A stretch of 64,000 bases of DNA from assembly GCF_033807715.1 (NCBI RefSeq), contig NC_084606.1, forward strand, positions 38,163,901 to 38,227,900, given 5' to 3'. The notes beneath the pieces were generated by a model. It was not told the DNA's origin. It did not search any database and was given only the letters and a program-made list of their open reading frames with translations. How positions within the stretch are numbered: the stretch's first letter is position 1; each line of letters begins with the position of its first letter. A program made the translations under genes and the position numbers. Below, piece by piece: positions 52,801 through 63,089 of the stretch. The stretch is from Cololabis saira (Eukaryota; Chordata; Actinopteri; Beloniformes; Belonidae).

Positions 52801-55473
52801 CTTCTTTTCTCCCTTCCTTCCTTCTTTCCTTCCTTCCTTCTTTTCTCTCTTCCTTCCTTCCTTCCTTCTTTCCTTCCTTCCTTCCTTCCTTCTTTTCTCC
52901 CTTTCTTTCCTTCTTTCCTTCCTTCCATCTTTCTCCCTTCCTTCCTTTTTTCCTCCCTTCCTTCCTTCTTTTCTCCCTCCCTCCCTTCCTTCTTTTCATT
53001 CTTCCTTCCTTCTTTTTTCCCTTCCTTCCTTCCTTTCCTTCTTTCCTTCTTTTCTCCCTTCCTTCCTTCTTTTCTCCCTTCCTTCCTTCTTTCCTTCCTT
53101 CCTTCTTTTCTCTCTTCCTTCCTTCGTTCCTTCTTTCCTTCCTTCCTTCCTTCCTTCTTTTCTCCCTTTCTTTCCTTCTTTCCTTCCTTCCTTCTTTTCA
53201 TTCTTCCTTCCTTCTTTCCTCCCTTCTTTCCTTCCTTCCTTCTTTCTTTTCTCCCTTTCTTTCCTTTCTTCTTTTCTCCCTTCCTTCCTTCTTTCCTTCC
53301 TTCTTTTCTCCCTTCCTTCCTTCTTTTCTTCCTTCCTTCCTTCTTTCCTCCCTTCCTTCTTTTCTCCCTTTCTTTCCTTTCTTCTTTTCTCCCTTCCTTC
53401 CTTCTTTCCTTCCTTCCTTCCTTCTTTCCTCCCTTCTTTCCTTCCTTCCTTCTTTTTTCCCTTCCTTCCTTCTTTCCTTCCTTCCTTCTTTTCTCTCTTC
53501 CTTCCTTCCTTCCTTCCTTCCTTCCTTCTTTTCTCCCTTTCTTTCCTTCTTTCCTTCCTTCCTTCTTTTCTCCCTTCCTTCCTTTTTTCCTCCCTCCCTT
53601 CCTTCTTTTCATTCTTCCTTCCTTCTTTCCTCCCTTCTTTCCTTTCTTCTTTTCTCCCTTCCTTCCTTCTTTTCTTCCTTCCTTCCTTCTTTTCTCCCTT
53701 TCTTTCCTTCCTTCTTTCCTTCCTTCCTTCTTTTCTCTCTTCCTTCCTTCCTTCCTTCCTTCTTTTCTCCCTTTCTTTCCTTCTTTCCTTCCTTCCTTCT
53801 TTTCTCCCTTCCTTCCTTTTTTCCTCCCTCCCTTCCTTCTTTTCATTCTTCCTTCCTTCTTTCCTCCCTTCTTTCCTTTCTTCTTTTCTCCCTTCCTTCC
53901 TTCTTTTCTCCCTTTCTTTCCTTTCTCCCTTCCTTCCTTCTTTCCTTCCTTCTTTTCTCCCTTCTTTTCTCCCTTCCTTCCTTCTTTTCTTCCTTCCTTC
54001 CTTCTTTTCTCCCTTTCCTTCCTTCCTTCTTTTCTCTCTTCCTTCCTTCCTTCCTTCCTTCTTTTCTCCCTTTCTTTCCTTCTTTCCTTCCTTCCTTCTT
54101 TTCTCCCTTCCTTCCTTTTTTCCTCCCTCCCTTCCTTCTTTTCATTCTTCCTTCCTTCTTTCCTCCCTTCTTTCCTTTCTTCTTTTCTCCCTTCCTTCCT
54201 TCTTTTCTCCCTTTCTTTCCTTTCTCCCTTCCTTCCTTCTTTCCTTCCTTCTTTTCTCCCTTCTTTTCTCCCTTCCTTCCTTCTTTTCTTCCTTCCTTCC
54301 TTCTTTTCTCCCTTTCTTTCCTTCCTTCTTTTCTCCCTTCCTTCCTTCCTTCCTTCCTTCTTTTCTCCCTTCCTTCCTTCTTTCCTTCCTTCCTTCTTTT
54401 CTCTCTTCCTTCCTTCTTTCCTTCCTTCCTTCTTTTCTCCCTTCCTTCCTTTTTTCCTCCCTTCCTTCTTTCCTTCCTTCCTTCTTTTCTCCCTTCCTTC
54501 CTTCCTTCTTTCCTTCCTTCCTTCCTTCCTTCTTTTCATTCTTCCTTCCTTCTTTCCTCCCTTTCTTCTTTTCTCCCTTCCTTCCTTCTTTTCTTCCTTC
54601 CTTCCTTCTTTCCTCCCTTCTTTCCTTCCTTCCTTCCTTCCTTCCTTCTTTCCTTCTTTTCTCCCTTTCTTTCCTTTCTTCTTTTCTCCCTTCCTTCCTT
54701 CCTTCCTTCCTTCCTTCCTTCCTTCCTTCCTTACTTCCTTCCTTCCTTCCTTCCTTCCTTCCTTCCTTCCTTCCTTCCTTCCTTCCTTCCTTCCTTCCTT
54801 CCTTCCTTCTTTCCTCCCTTCTTCCCTTCCTCCTTCCTTGACCCGAAGACAGCACAAGGGTTAAGATTCAGAATCGATTATAACCATTCAATCCGATATT
54901 AATGTGGGTTAGTGTTATTAAAACTGTTTTTGGAGCTGTTACCTGAATTATATGACTGTAAAATATCTAGTGAAATAATACTTTCACAATAATTAATGTG
55001 AAATAACTAAGAAATAAATAACTCAAATAGGCCTTTCAATATCCATTTAAAGTTAAAAAAAAAAGAAAGAAATAGCAACAGCTCATTCAGTCCACACACA
55101 GCTTGTTTTCAGAAGTTTCATGACAAACTGTGTCCGATAACAGAGAAACCAAACAAGCTATAGTAAATATAGATAATATGAACTTCATTGAACTAATATA
55201 ACATTTAGAAATTTAAGCTGAAATATCCAGCATTTTCTCTAAAGAAAAGTTCATTTAGTTGAGGAGTTTTCAAAACCAGCGCTCTGTTAACGCTGCAGCT
55301 TCTCTTCAGCACCGTGTTCATTGTTTGATAGTTTCACACCAGGCGCATGTGGGAATTAAATGACGTGAGTGACTACCGGGATTAAAGTTCATCGAGCGGA
55401 AATGTAATGATGAAAAAAAATCTATCTTTAGACATACATAACTATAAACCAGTTTTCTCATCATAGTATGAAG

Positions 55474-55513
<40 letters not shown>

Positions 55514-56445
55514 CTAATATTGTAATGCAAAGATGTCATACATTCTGGATTAATTACAAATCAACTGAAATATTGCAAGCCTTTTATTATTTTAATATTG
55601 CTGATCATGGCTTACAGTTTAAGAAAACTCAAATATCCTATCTCAAAAAATTAGAATATTCTGGGAATCTTCATCTTAAACTGTAAACCATAATCAGCAA
55701 TATTAAAATAATAAAAGGCTTGCAATATTTCAGTTGATTTGTAATGAATCCAGAATGTATGACATTTTTGTTTTTTTTAATTGAATTACAGAAAATAAAG
55801 AACTTTATCACAATATTCTAATTTTCTGAGACAGTCCTGTATATAGGCTTCTGGCCTCTTATTGCTGTAATAAAAAAGTATTAAAAAAAAGAATAGAGGG
55901 AAAAAAATGGTTATCATGATTCAAATAAGACACAAAGATTAATATCCGTCTTCACGCACTGGCGTCACGTGGTCAAGTCCAGGTTCTACATTAACTCCCC
56001 AAAAACGCGCTGTTGTGTATATTTTCTTTGATTATTACAGTTCTTTAATGAACAAAAGCTGTAAATTCTGTCTGAGAGTGACAGCATGATCTCCCATCCG
56101 TGTGCTGACATGTGACTCGGACCTGCAGCATTAATGCGGAAATGTTTGTTCCTTAAACCTTCCAGGAAGTTACAGATCTGATGAGAGCGACTGCTGAGCC
56201 AGCAAAAACATCCAATCATGTGCAACTTTGACAATACTTCAAATAAACTTTCAAAGAATCACATATACCATTTAAGTGATCATATTAAGCAACGCAATTC
56301 CTCTGTGAAATATGTATATATTTGGCCATATGTTTTACTAAAAACGGATAAATATAGTTTTTTCCTTATTTTGCCAGTGATAAAGCGGTAAAGTCTTACC
56401 TGTGAAACAGCAGGCTGTAAGGATCAGCACGACAGCTCTCTGCAT
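40726..56445 (-). CDS. cd68: CD68 (macrosialin)-like LAMP-family glycoprotein, complete
   Basis: Six exons: 56445-56400, 49257-48776, 47505-47386, 44679-44610, 43182-43012 and 40865-40726. They total 1029 bases, in frame, for 342 residues. A signal peptide (1-20, ending AVALA) is followed by a Thr/Pro/Asn mucin stalk (about 28-145) of KAPPTNTTTT-type repeats. One LAMP domain follows, with cysteines 161, 194, 264 and 300 and the family signature GTFNVQPEKT...GFITFLF. Then a membrane helix (about 309-330) and a short basic tail ending GYQSL, the Tyr-based lysosomal sorting motif. A single LAMP domain plus a mucin stalk distinguishes CD68 from LAMP1/2; human CD68 is of similar length (about 350). 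The family role is a heavily glycosylated late-endosomal/lysosomal protein of macrophages. DC-LAMP (LAMP3) also has one LAMP domain and is the main alternative. The ATG has a CCACCATGC context. Confidence 0.88.
41035..41570 (+). mobile_element. L2/CR1-type LINE 3' end in cd68 intron 5
   Basis: 3' UTR of the family with an internal 12-bp repeat (GGTCCTGGTCCA, 41296-41366) and a GAATT tail. Confidence 0.85.
41688..41905. repeat. 14-bp tandem repeat TTCCAGATCTGCAG
   Basis: About 15 units, each with palindromic AGATCT and CTGCAG sites, in cd68 intron 5. A 14-base period opens all frames as 14-residue peptide repeats; not coding. Confidence 0.95.
42318..42932. mobile_element. hAT-type element (CAGGGGTCGGCAACCC family) in cd68 intron 5
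   Basis: Inverted ends, imperfect flanks CCCTAAAT/TCCTAAAC; the interior is a T-rich tract plus the GTCGAAATGTCGAG minisatellite. Confidence 0.82.
43012..43182 (-). CDS. cd68: cd68 exon 5 (LAMP domain, third cysteine)
   Basis: 171 bases. Encodes SNSSLRLFSAKVGHSYSC and SLDLSQDQMQAFNLTTNKFG, the conserved closing part of LAMP domains (family pattern: hSYxC ... hQAF). Confidence 0.93.
43232..44359. mobile_element. piggyBac-like MITE with a 1.05-kb GGAA array, cd68 intron 4
   Basis: CCCTTGTGCTGTCTTTGGGTC after TTAA at the left; GACCCGAAGACAACACAAGG at the right. The interior is a perfect GGAA run (43275-43500) grading into degenerate purine repeats. Confidence 0.88.
44610..44679 (-). CDS. cd68: cd68 exon 4 (LAMP domain)
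   Basis: 70 bases. Encodes SVGDGTVYVDAVSFKLSYPF then MRG, ending in phase 1 at a GTAAGT donor. Confidence 0.9.
45061..45432. mobile_element. Palindromic mariner-like MITE in cd68 intron 3
   Basis: Complete hairpin with TACAGGACTGTCTCAGAAAA ends. Confidence 0.9.
45785..46650. mobile_element. Inverted-repeat MITE copies (GATTTATGGTTCTGCGTTA family)
   Basis: One copy spans 45788-46250, with about 400 unrelated bases between its arms; a second compact copy lies at 46553-46650. Copies also at 12078 and 33053. Confidence 0.65.
46844..47263. repeat. Perfect 210-bp tandem duplication in cd68 intron 3
   Basis: Two head-to-tail copies (46844-47053 and 47054-47263) appear identical throughout, so the duplication is recent or kept alike. 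It ends about 120 bases from cd68 exon 3. Confidence 0.93.
47386..47505 (-). CDS. cd68: cd68 exon 3 (LAMP domain)
   Basis: 120 bases, phase 0. Encodes ANGTFNVQPEKTKVQGGC and then an N-x-T site and FNEGFITFLFNK, strongly typical of the LAMP family. Confidence 0.93.
47688..48654. mobile_element. DNA element with GGCTGCGTCTGAAAT ends in cd68 intron 2
   Basis: Inverse end ATTTCGGACGCAGC at the right; fills most of the intron. A related block lies at 34640-35560. Confidence 0.7.
47961..48442. mobile_element. Nested MITE with ACCGTATTTTCCGCACTAT ends
   Basis: Inverse end ATAGTGTGGAAAATACGGT at the right, TA at both borders. A fish Tc1/mariner-type MITE inside the element at 47688. Confidence 0.85.
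48776..49257 (-). CDS. cd68: cd68 exon 2 (mucin stalk and first LAMP cysteine)
   Basis: 482 bases. It opens with the end of the signal peptide (VALA), then the Thr/Pro repeats, then NYSLTTAKGETCLLAFTVLQ, the start of the LAMP domain. The opposite strand is also open here because of base composition and is not a gene. Confidence 0.9.
48890..49190. repeat. 30-bp coding minisatellite of the cd68 mucin stalk
   Basis: In-frame repeats of about 10 codons (KAPPTNTTTT, with shorter KAPPTTTT and KPPP or PLPP variants) make up most of exon 2. Thr-rich stalks of this kind are O-glycosylated in CD68 proteins. The regular units suggest length variation between individuals. Confidence 0.9.
49258..51114. 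other. cd68 intron 1, left part
   Basis: No exon seen. 50330-50975 holds palindromic CGGAATTA-rich sequence of MITE type (TTTACATGG near both ends). Confidence 0.5.
51115..51667. mobile_element. hAT-type MITE (TAGTGATGCACCGA ends), complete
   Basis: Ends TAGTGATGCACCGA and TCGGTGCATCACTA; perfect 8-bp duplication ATTGTTTC. Contains a direct repeat of about 60 bases (AATAGACTGGCC...). Confidence 0.9.
52280..54860. mobile_element. piggyBac-like MITE with a 2.5-kb CCTT array, cd68 intron 1
   Basis: TTAA on both sides (52276 and 54861), CCCTTGTACTGTTTTTGGGTC left, GACCCGAAGACAGCACAAGGG right. Almost the whole interior (52330-54838) is CCTT/CTTT/CCCTT pyrimidine repeat. Frames hundreds of residues long on both strands are artefacts. 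Confidence 0.93.
54865..55470. other. cd68 intron 1, right part
   Basis: AT-rich; no exon or known repeat recognised. Confidence 0.5.
55472..55841. mobile_element. TA microsatellite joined to a mariner-like MITE
   Basis: About 40 bases of TA, then the MITE family of 10980 with its left end lost in the repeat. Confidence 0.85.
56400..56445 (-). CDS. cd68: cd68 exon 1 (signal peptide)
   Basis: Encodes MQRAVVLILTACCFT plus one base; donor GTAAGA. The 7.1-kb intron 1 follows. Confidence 0.85.
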
Positions 56446-56446
56446 G

Positions 56447-56487
56447 GTGGACTCTGGGACTCTGGGACTCTGGGACTCTGGGACTAG
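56447..56487. repeat. 10-bp tandem repeat in the cd68 5' leader
   Basis: Four units of GGACTCTG-type sequence (period 10) end 2 bases before the start codon. Confidence 0.85.
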
Positions 56488-56533
56488 TCTCCTCCACACG
56501 GCTCTAGCAGCAGCTGAATGCGCACTAACCCCG

Positions 56534-56547
56534 CACTTCCTATAATA
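56534..56547 (-). promoter_or_regulatory. ETS/PU.1-like site and TATA-like sequence upstream of cd68
   Basis: The gene strand reads TATTATAGGAAGTGC, about 90-100 bases upstream of the ATG. AGGAAGTG is an ETS-type core; mammalian CD68 promoters are known to depend on PU.1. The transcription start was not determined. Confidence 0.35.
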
Positions 56548-56649
56548 CACTAGAATAAACTCCGGGCCGTCAAGGCGACGCAGCACCGGCGGAAGTCTCA
56601 CTGGAATGGACTGGAAATAAAGCTGAAAATAAACCAAGTTAGTACTGAA

Positions 56650-57598
56650 GTACGAGGAGTATTAGGGCCAAACTAAGACCAAAAAAAATGGAAATTACGA
56701 GAATAAAGTCATAATATAATGAGAATAAAGTCGTAAAATTACGAGAATAAAGTCATAATGTTGCGAGAATAAAGTCGTAATATTTTGAGAATAAAGTCGC
56801 AATATGAGAATAAAGTCGTAATATTATGAGAATAAAGTCGTAATATTATGAGAATAAAGTCGTAATATTATGAGAATAAAGTCGTAATATTATGAGAATA
56901 AAGTCGTAATATTATGAGAATAAAGTCGTAATATTATGAGAATAAAGTTGTAATATTATGAGAATAAAGTCATAATATTAACGAGAATAAAGTCGTAATA
57001 TCACGAGTATTAGGGCCAAACTAAGACAAAAAAAAAATTGGAAATTACGAGAATAAAGTCATAATATAATGAGAATAAAGTTGTAAAATTACGAGAATAA
57101 AGTCATAATGTTGCGACAATAAAGTCGTAATAGAATAAAGTCGTAATTTATGAGAATAAAGTCGTAATATTATGAGAATAAAGTCGTAATTTATGAGAAT
57201 AAAGTCGTAATATTATGAGAATAAAGTCGTAATTTATGAGAATAAAGTCGTAATAATATGAGAATAAAGTCGTAATATGAGAATAAAGTCGTAACATTAC
57301 GAGAATAAAGTCTTAACATTACGAGAAGTCGTAACATTACGGGAATAAAATCGTAATATTACGAGAATAAAGTCGTAACATTATGAGAATATAATTTATG
57401 AGAACTCTAACAGGAAGAGCTTCTTCTCCCTGTGTTAAAATGAGGAATATTGAGCATCTTGTGAAGTTATATTTATATATTTATAATATATTTAATATTA
57501 CGACTTTATTCTCAAAATATTACGATTTTATTCTCATATTATTATGACTTTATTCTCCATTTTTTTTTATTAGTTTGGCCTTAATACTCCGTCGTACT
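56650..57598. mobile_element. Element with GGAGTATTAGGGCCAAAC ends and AATAAAGTCGTAATATTATG repeats
   Basis: Left GGAGTATTAGGGCCAAACTA, right inverse TTAGTTTGGCCTTAATACTCC. The core is about 30 units of 15-22 bases, each with AATAAAGTC on the plus strand. A fragment of the same family lies at 17530-17620. About 200 bases upstream of the cd68 start. Confidence 0.85.
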
Positions 57599-57737
57599 GA
57601 AGAGTATCAGTGCCATGCAGGAGAGAAAATATTTTAGAGGAGGAAGATTTTTTTTTCATTATGCACTGCAGAAAAAAGTCGAAATGTCTAGAAAAAAAGT
57701 CGAAATGTTGAGATTAATAATAATAATAATAATAATA

Positions 57738-58370
57738 ATAACCGTATTTGTGCCTCAAGCCCCACAATACGGTTTGACGTACATGCACGAAAATCAGTAC
57801 ACACCTGTATCATGTCGCATCTTAAAGAAAAGTCTCTTGGCGACATGGCCGAAACCCAACAGGAAGTCGGCCATTTTGAATTAATCGTGTCATTTTGGCA
57901 CAATTTATGCCATTCCTTCGGCAGTTAATACGGCCCGAACCGTAACGTGAACCCAGGTGTGTTATACATCAAAATATGCGTCTCCATCCTGCGACAACAC
58001 GCATGACTTTTCTCTTTCAAAAGCGTTACCGTGGCGACGCTAGACACCAAAAAGCGCGCCCCCTTTCATCTGATTGGTCCATATTTGATAGTTCCTACTT
58101 TCTGCCATAACTTTTGAATGGTTTGATATAAAGACTTGTGGGTGGTGTCATCGGACTCGGTATTGAGTCTTTGAACAAAATTGGTGCAAATTAGCCCCGC
58201 CCCTTCTTCTGATTGGTCGATATTTTATAATCCCTATTCTCTGCCATAACTTTTGAATAGTTTGACATAAAGAGTCGTGGGTGGTGTCATCGGACTTAGT
58301 TTTGAGGCCTTGACCTTTATTGGTGAAAATTGCATGCACAAAGGCCCGTTCATCGCTGCTTGCAGCTTTA
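57738..58370. repeat. Dispersed fish repeat ending GCTGCTTGCAGCTTTAAT
   Basis: Same family as 25200-26130, opening within it (TTTGTGCCTCAAGCCCCACA). Preceded by a TAA microsatellite and a minisatellite fragment. Confidence 0.75.
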
Positions 58371-59089
58371 ATTATTATTGTTTTTGTTGTCATAAATCAA
58401 AAAATATTATCATTATTATATAATATATGATTATATGATATTGTTTTAATCGTAAAACAAACACAAAAACAGACAGACACAGTTTCAGTGAAAATGTAAT
58501 TGAACTTGTTATTTAAAATGTTTGTTATCATGCTGTATGAGATGCTGTATGTATTTGTTCCCAACTAAATCTTAATTCAAGGGAGATTTCTGATGTTGGA
58601 TACGGTTGAAAACAAGAGATGGATGAGAAATAACTATCATGAGATCAAATCAAATAAATTGAGGCGTTACGGCTCATGATTTTATGAATCACGCTTGGAT
58701 GGGTTTTATTTTGAAAGTGCTAACAGGAAGTACTAGTGTGATCTGTGTGAAACTTGATAAAGGTTTGAAGCTGGTCAACTAACCGTCAGGAAACGAAACT
58801 AATGTAACAACAGAAAAAAAGCTGGCTGTGGCTTCAAAAGGGAGACAAAGGTCACACTTTATCTTGCACAAAAAAAGAAACGAAACCGAACAAACCAGTC
58901 GACATTTCTCAAGAGTTCATGTGATTTATTTCCCTGCTGTCAGTTCACCAGAGAAACTGTTCATGCCTCATGGAATCATGCTGCTGCAATCTGTCTTTTT
59001 ATTCAATCTTTTTAATCTTTTCTTTCATTCTCTAATTTATTTGTACTTAGACAACATGAACAAATATGAACTTTGATGTTTCCGAAGTG
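58371..59089. other. Intergenic, no gene seen
   Basis: AT-rich; a short plus-strand frame at 58828 has no recognisable feature. Confidence 0.5.
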
Positions 59090-59310
59090 TTACAGGACTG
59101 TCTCAGAAAATTAGAATATTGTGATAAAGTTCTTTATTTTCTGTAATTCAATTAAAAAAACTAAAATGTCATACATTCTGGATTCATTACAAATCAACTG
59201 AAATATTGCAAGCCTTTTATTATTTTAATATTGCTGATTATAGTTTACAGTTTAAGATTAAGATTCCCAGAATACTCAAATTTTTTTAGATAGGATATTT
59301 GAGTTTTCTT
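59090..59310. mobile_element. Half copy of the mariner-like MITE
   Basis: TACAGGACTGTCTCAGAAAA end and one arm only. Confidence 0.85.
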
Positions 59311-59789
59311 AAGCGATAACATAAACCAATGTTGGAGATTCCCTAAACCTTCTTGCATCTTTTTACAATACTATGCATTTTAAATATTAAAATACTAATG
59401 TTCTTTGTGAATGGAGGCCTTAAACACGGGGCAGTGAGGAGGCTGAGGCACAAATCAATGATCATTTATTACAAAACAGTAATACAGAGCACTGACAACA
59501 ACCCTCCATCACATTCTCTGCCAGGCCGACATTGAAGTTTGTTGCTTTACATGAATAAATCTAGTTTTGAACTTAATCTGCATTTCTTCAAAAAACAAGA
59601 CATTGTGCATTTTTTCCTGAACCAGCAGTTTTTATGTAATCCCAGTAATCTTTTCATTTACACACAAACAACAAGCAATGATCTTGTTCTATTTACTTTT
59701 CCTTTAAAAATTTTAATCTATTGGGCAGATTGACCAACGTTTAGATGAAACATGCTTTATTTGTTTAAGTAGAAAAACCACAGTAAAAA

Positions 59790-60175
59790 ATATTAAGGCA
59801 ACTTTTTTGCATGAGATTTTTATGTAGATCAAGAAAGACTAGTCTTTGTATAAACTACTTAATTTTTAGTACGTACAAAATTCATTTGCAAGTAAAGACA
59901 ACTTAATTTTTTCTTTTTTTAATGTTTTTAATTTTTTTCCTCTTTTTTCCTTTTTTTCTTTCTTTTTTCTTTTTTTTCTTTTCTTTTCTTTTTAAAGTCA
60001 ACTTAATTTTGATAAATAAAGTAAACTTAACACAATTAAGTTGACTGTACTTGCAAAATGTATTATTTACATACATAAAATTAAGTAGTTTATACAAAGA
60101 CTAGTCTTTCTTGATCTAAATAATAATCTCATGCAAAAAGTTGACTTATATTTTTTTAAGTAGATCAAGCACAAT
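59790..60175. repeat. Palindromic element around a TTTC tract
   Basis: Arms AAAGACTAGTCTTTGTATAA (about 59840) and TTATACAAAGACTAGTCTTT (about 60090) extend over about 100 bases each; the centre is a T-rich TTTC tract. Confidence 0.8.
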
Positions 60176-60388
60176 ATTTGTATCAGTGCAGATAGTTCTG
60201 ACAGCTGAGATATTTTGTGGAAAGACATCCCATGGAAGTGATAAAGTTAAAACAAAAATCTTTATATACAGTAAATAGTAACAACAGTATGACATTGCTA
60301 TCAACTGCAGCGTTGCTGACTGCTGGTCGCTGGCAGAAGTTACAATCAGAGTAGTTGAAGTTTAAGGGTATTAGTAACCACCAGTACC

Positions 60389-61055
60389 ATTCCATCCCTT
60401 ATGTCATTTCATCAATGAATGTGGTTTTACTGCTATTTCAACATTTAGAGTCATCACCAGAAAAAGAACACCAGAAAAATAACTTATTTGACAAATTTCA
60501 CCTGTTTCAAGTAAATTTTCACTTGAAATAAGTAGAAAAATCTGCCAGTGGGACAAGATTTATCTTCTTATTACAAGCAAAAAAATCTTGTTCCACTAGC
60601 AGATTTTTCTACTTATTTTAAGTGAAAATCTACTTGAAACAGGTGAAAATTGTTGTTTTTTCCAGTGATGAGTCTTGTTTTAAGTGTAATGAGATTTTTT
60701 TTACTAAAATGAGACATTTTAACTAGAAATAAGATAAATATTCTTGTTAAGATTGTGAGTTTTTGCAGTGATCCATTTTACTTATCCTGTGAAGGACAGA
60801 GTCATATTGATAAATTCAGAAAAGTGTTTTTTATTGTTGTGTTTTGATGTATTTGATGTAAGCCCAGTGGATATTTAAAGCTTACAGAAGGCTGCATTTA
60901 ACTGCTGCTATGTCATTCCTGCAGTATTTCTGCAGGTGTTTTGGTCACTGCTATTATTTGTAATATATTATATTATTTGTAATCAGCACAAATGATCTGT
61001 CCCCATATGATAAAATCCACCACCCCCCCTGATTATTTTTACAACTCCAGTACTG
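60389..61055. mobile_element. hAT-type element (CAGTACTGGAGTTG family), left end lost
   Basis: Starts inside the body; the right end CAACTCCAGTACTG is intact. Confidence 0.8.
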
Positions 61056-61169
61056 GTAACAACAATATACGTAGGACTGTTTATAGTTACAGTAAAAGTA
61101 GTAGTTATGTGACACTATGAGTACTTGCAGAATAACAGTAGTCATAACACATTTACTGGTTAATACAGT

Positions 61170-62286
61170 CAGAGCCGGATTAAATAAATGGACTACACTA
61201 GGCAGACTGTGATTTTCGGGCCCCCCTCCATCGATGTTATTTATGAAATCTTAAACTTACCAAAGTTACTAATAAAACTTAATTCACATTTTACATAGTA
61301 TAGTCATAGTCAAGTTGGTTCTTTGTATTCCAAAATAAGTCATGTGTTGTATATTAAACAGTCTATCAGACTATTTTTAGATTTTTATTATTTATACGTT
61401 ATTACAATGCTCTATTAAATGCTATTAAATTATCCTTATCTTATCGATTGTGAGCATTTTGCAGAAAATCCTAATTAAATGTGTTGATTAAATTGAATAG
61501 TTAAATAAGAAGTCAAATCTACAAAGACCAATACAATTTGCAGTAAGACAAAGTGTGCTGTAGTATGTATGTCTGTATGTGTATATGTATGTATGTGTAT
61601 GCGTATGCAGAGCCGTTAGAGAGATTTGCGAGGCCCTGTGTGAAATAGCCAGGGTGGCCCTCGCGCGTGAGCGTAGCGAGCGCGCGCAAAATTTTTGGGT
61701 TTTTCGGGTCGGATCTGGTGTCTCTATGCGCAATTTTAACTCTCCAATTAGCAAAATACTGATGGATTAGCAAATCCCCTGATGGAAATTTCCTGAATCT
61801 GTCTCGTTTTCTCGACATTGTGTGACAGTTTGTTCCACCTCCACCCGTCTGGATCAGAGCAGCTTGTGTCTGCGCTTGGTCTGATCATTGGATTGAACAA
61901 CAGACACGCGTCATCATTGCACATATATTTATTGATATGCACAGACTAGTACACATTTAGGTCTGTAATGGAACGTGACTGTTGATATTTATAAAGAAAA
62001 AAAAAAAAAAATAGGGGAAAAAAAACCGGCCCATAGCGCCAGGCCCCTTGGGGCGCCAGGCCCCTTGGGGCGCCAGGCCCCTTGGGGCGCCAGGCCCCTT
62101 GGGGCGCCAGGCCCCTTGGGGCGCCAGGCCCCGTGCGGTCGCACGGTTCGCACATCCCTTGCGGCGGCCCTGTGCGTATGTATGCGTATATATATATGTA
62201 TGTATACTAAATATAGTAATAATGCACATATATATATGCCTTAGGTTTTTACCGGCATGTTATCAACCATTAATATGTGTGCAGAC

Positions 62287-62318
<32 letters not shown>

Positions 62319-62395
62319 TTCCCCTCTGTCTGGGCCCCCCCCCCTGTCGGGCCCTAGGCACGTGCCTACTCTGCCTCTCCGTTAATCCGGCTCTG
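61170..62395. mobile_element. hAT-type nonautonomous element (CAGAGCCGGATTAA ends), complete
   Basis: Inverted ends and a perfect 8-bp duplication AATACAGT (61162-61169 and 62396-62403). It includes an 18-bp tandem repeat and a 30-base A run. No transposase frame. Confidence 0.9.
62037..62132. repeat. 18-bp GC-rich tandem repeat
   Basis: About five units of GCGCCAGGCCCCTTGGGG; open frames across it are repeat artefacts. Confidence 0.95.
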
Positions 62396-62745
62396 AATAC
62401 AGTTAATATCATGGCAGGATAAATAATGCACATGCACATGCATGTACAAGTGATCACAATAGCGATACTCATACTGATGGTGGTTTACAGTAACTGCTTA
62501 CAGTAATAGTTCTAATGATATTTTGTGATGACTATTGTGAAAACTAGTAGTAATGATTACACCCATAGTAGCATGATGAAGGTTATGATGATATTTGTAG
62601 ATCCTGTAGTTTTAGTAGTAAAAATGGTAATATAACATGGTGAGAGCATATTGGTCATTGTAACAACTGGACATCATGGGAGTAATGCAATATAGTAGTA
62701 ATAGTATATGTATCCGTCATATAGACTAGACGGGAAGTACCAAAA

Positions 62746-63015
62746 AGTGAATGTAAGGAGCATTTATGGGTACAAGTCGGGAACCCGCCTACTTTACATA
62801 TTTCAAGGGTGCTGAATCCAAAAAAAAACGCTACCCGAGCGAAATCTTGAGTTTTTGTCCTTCTAATTTGCATATCAAAATGGCCGCCAAACTGCCTGTC
62901 TTGCTCAGTCGTTGGACCATTTTCCCCAAGTAGGAATTCAAAGATGATTGATTAAGTGTCTAGATCTATAGTCTAGGGTCAGAACAAGGATATAGTGGAG
63001 GCTCAGTGCCTTTTT

Positions 63016-63089
<74 letters not shown>

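Noticed and set aside
52147..54902. Open frames of more than 800 residues on both strands (Phe-Leu-Pro-Ser or Lys-Glu-Gly-Arg repeats)
   Set aside because: They are translations of CCTT/GGAA repeats in all frames, without any recognisable domain or exon structure.
61946..62422. Pro/Gly-rich frames near 62.1 kb
   Set aside because: They translate an 18-bp GC-rich repeat within a hAT-type element.
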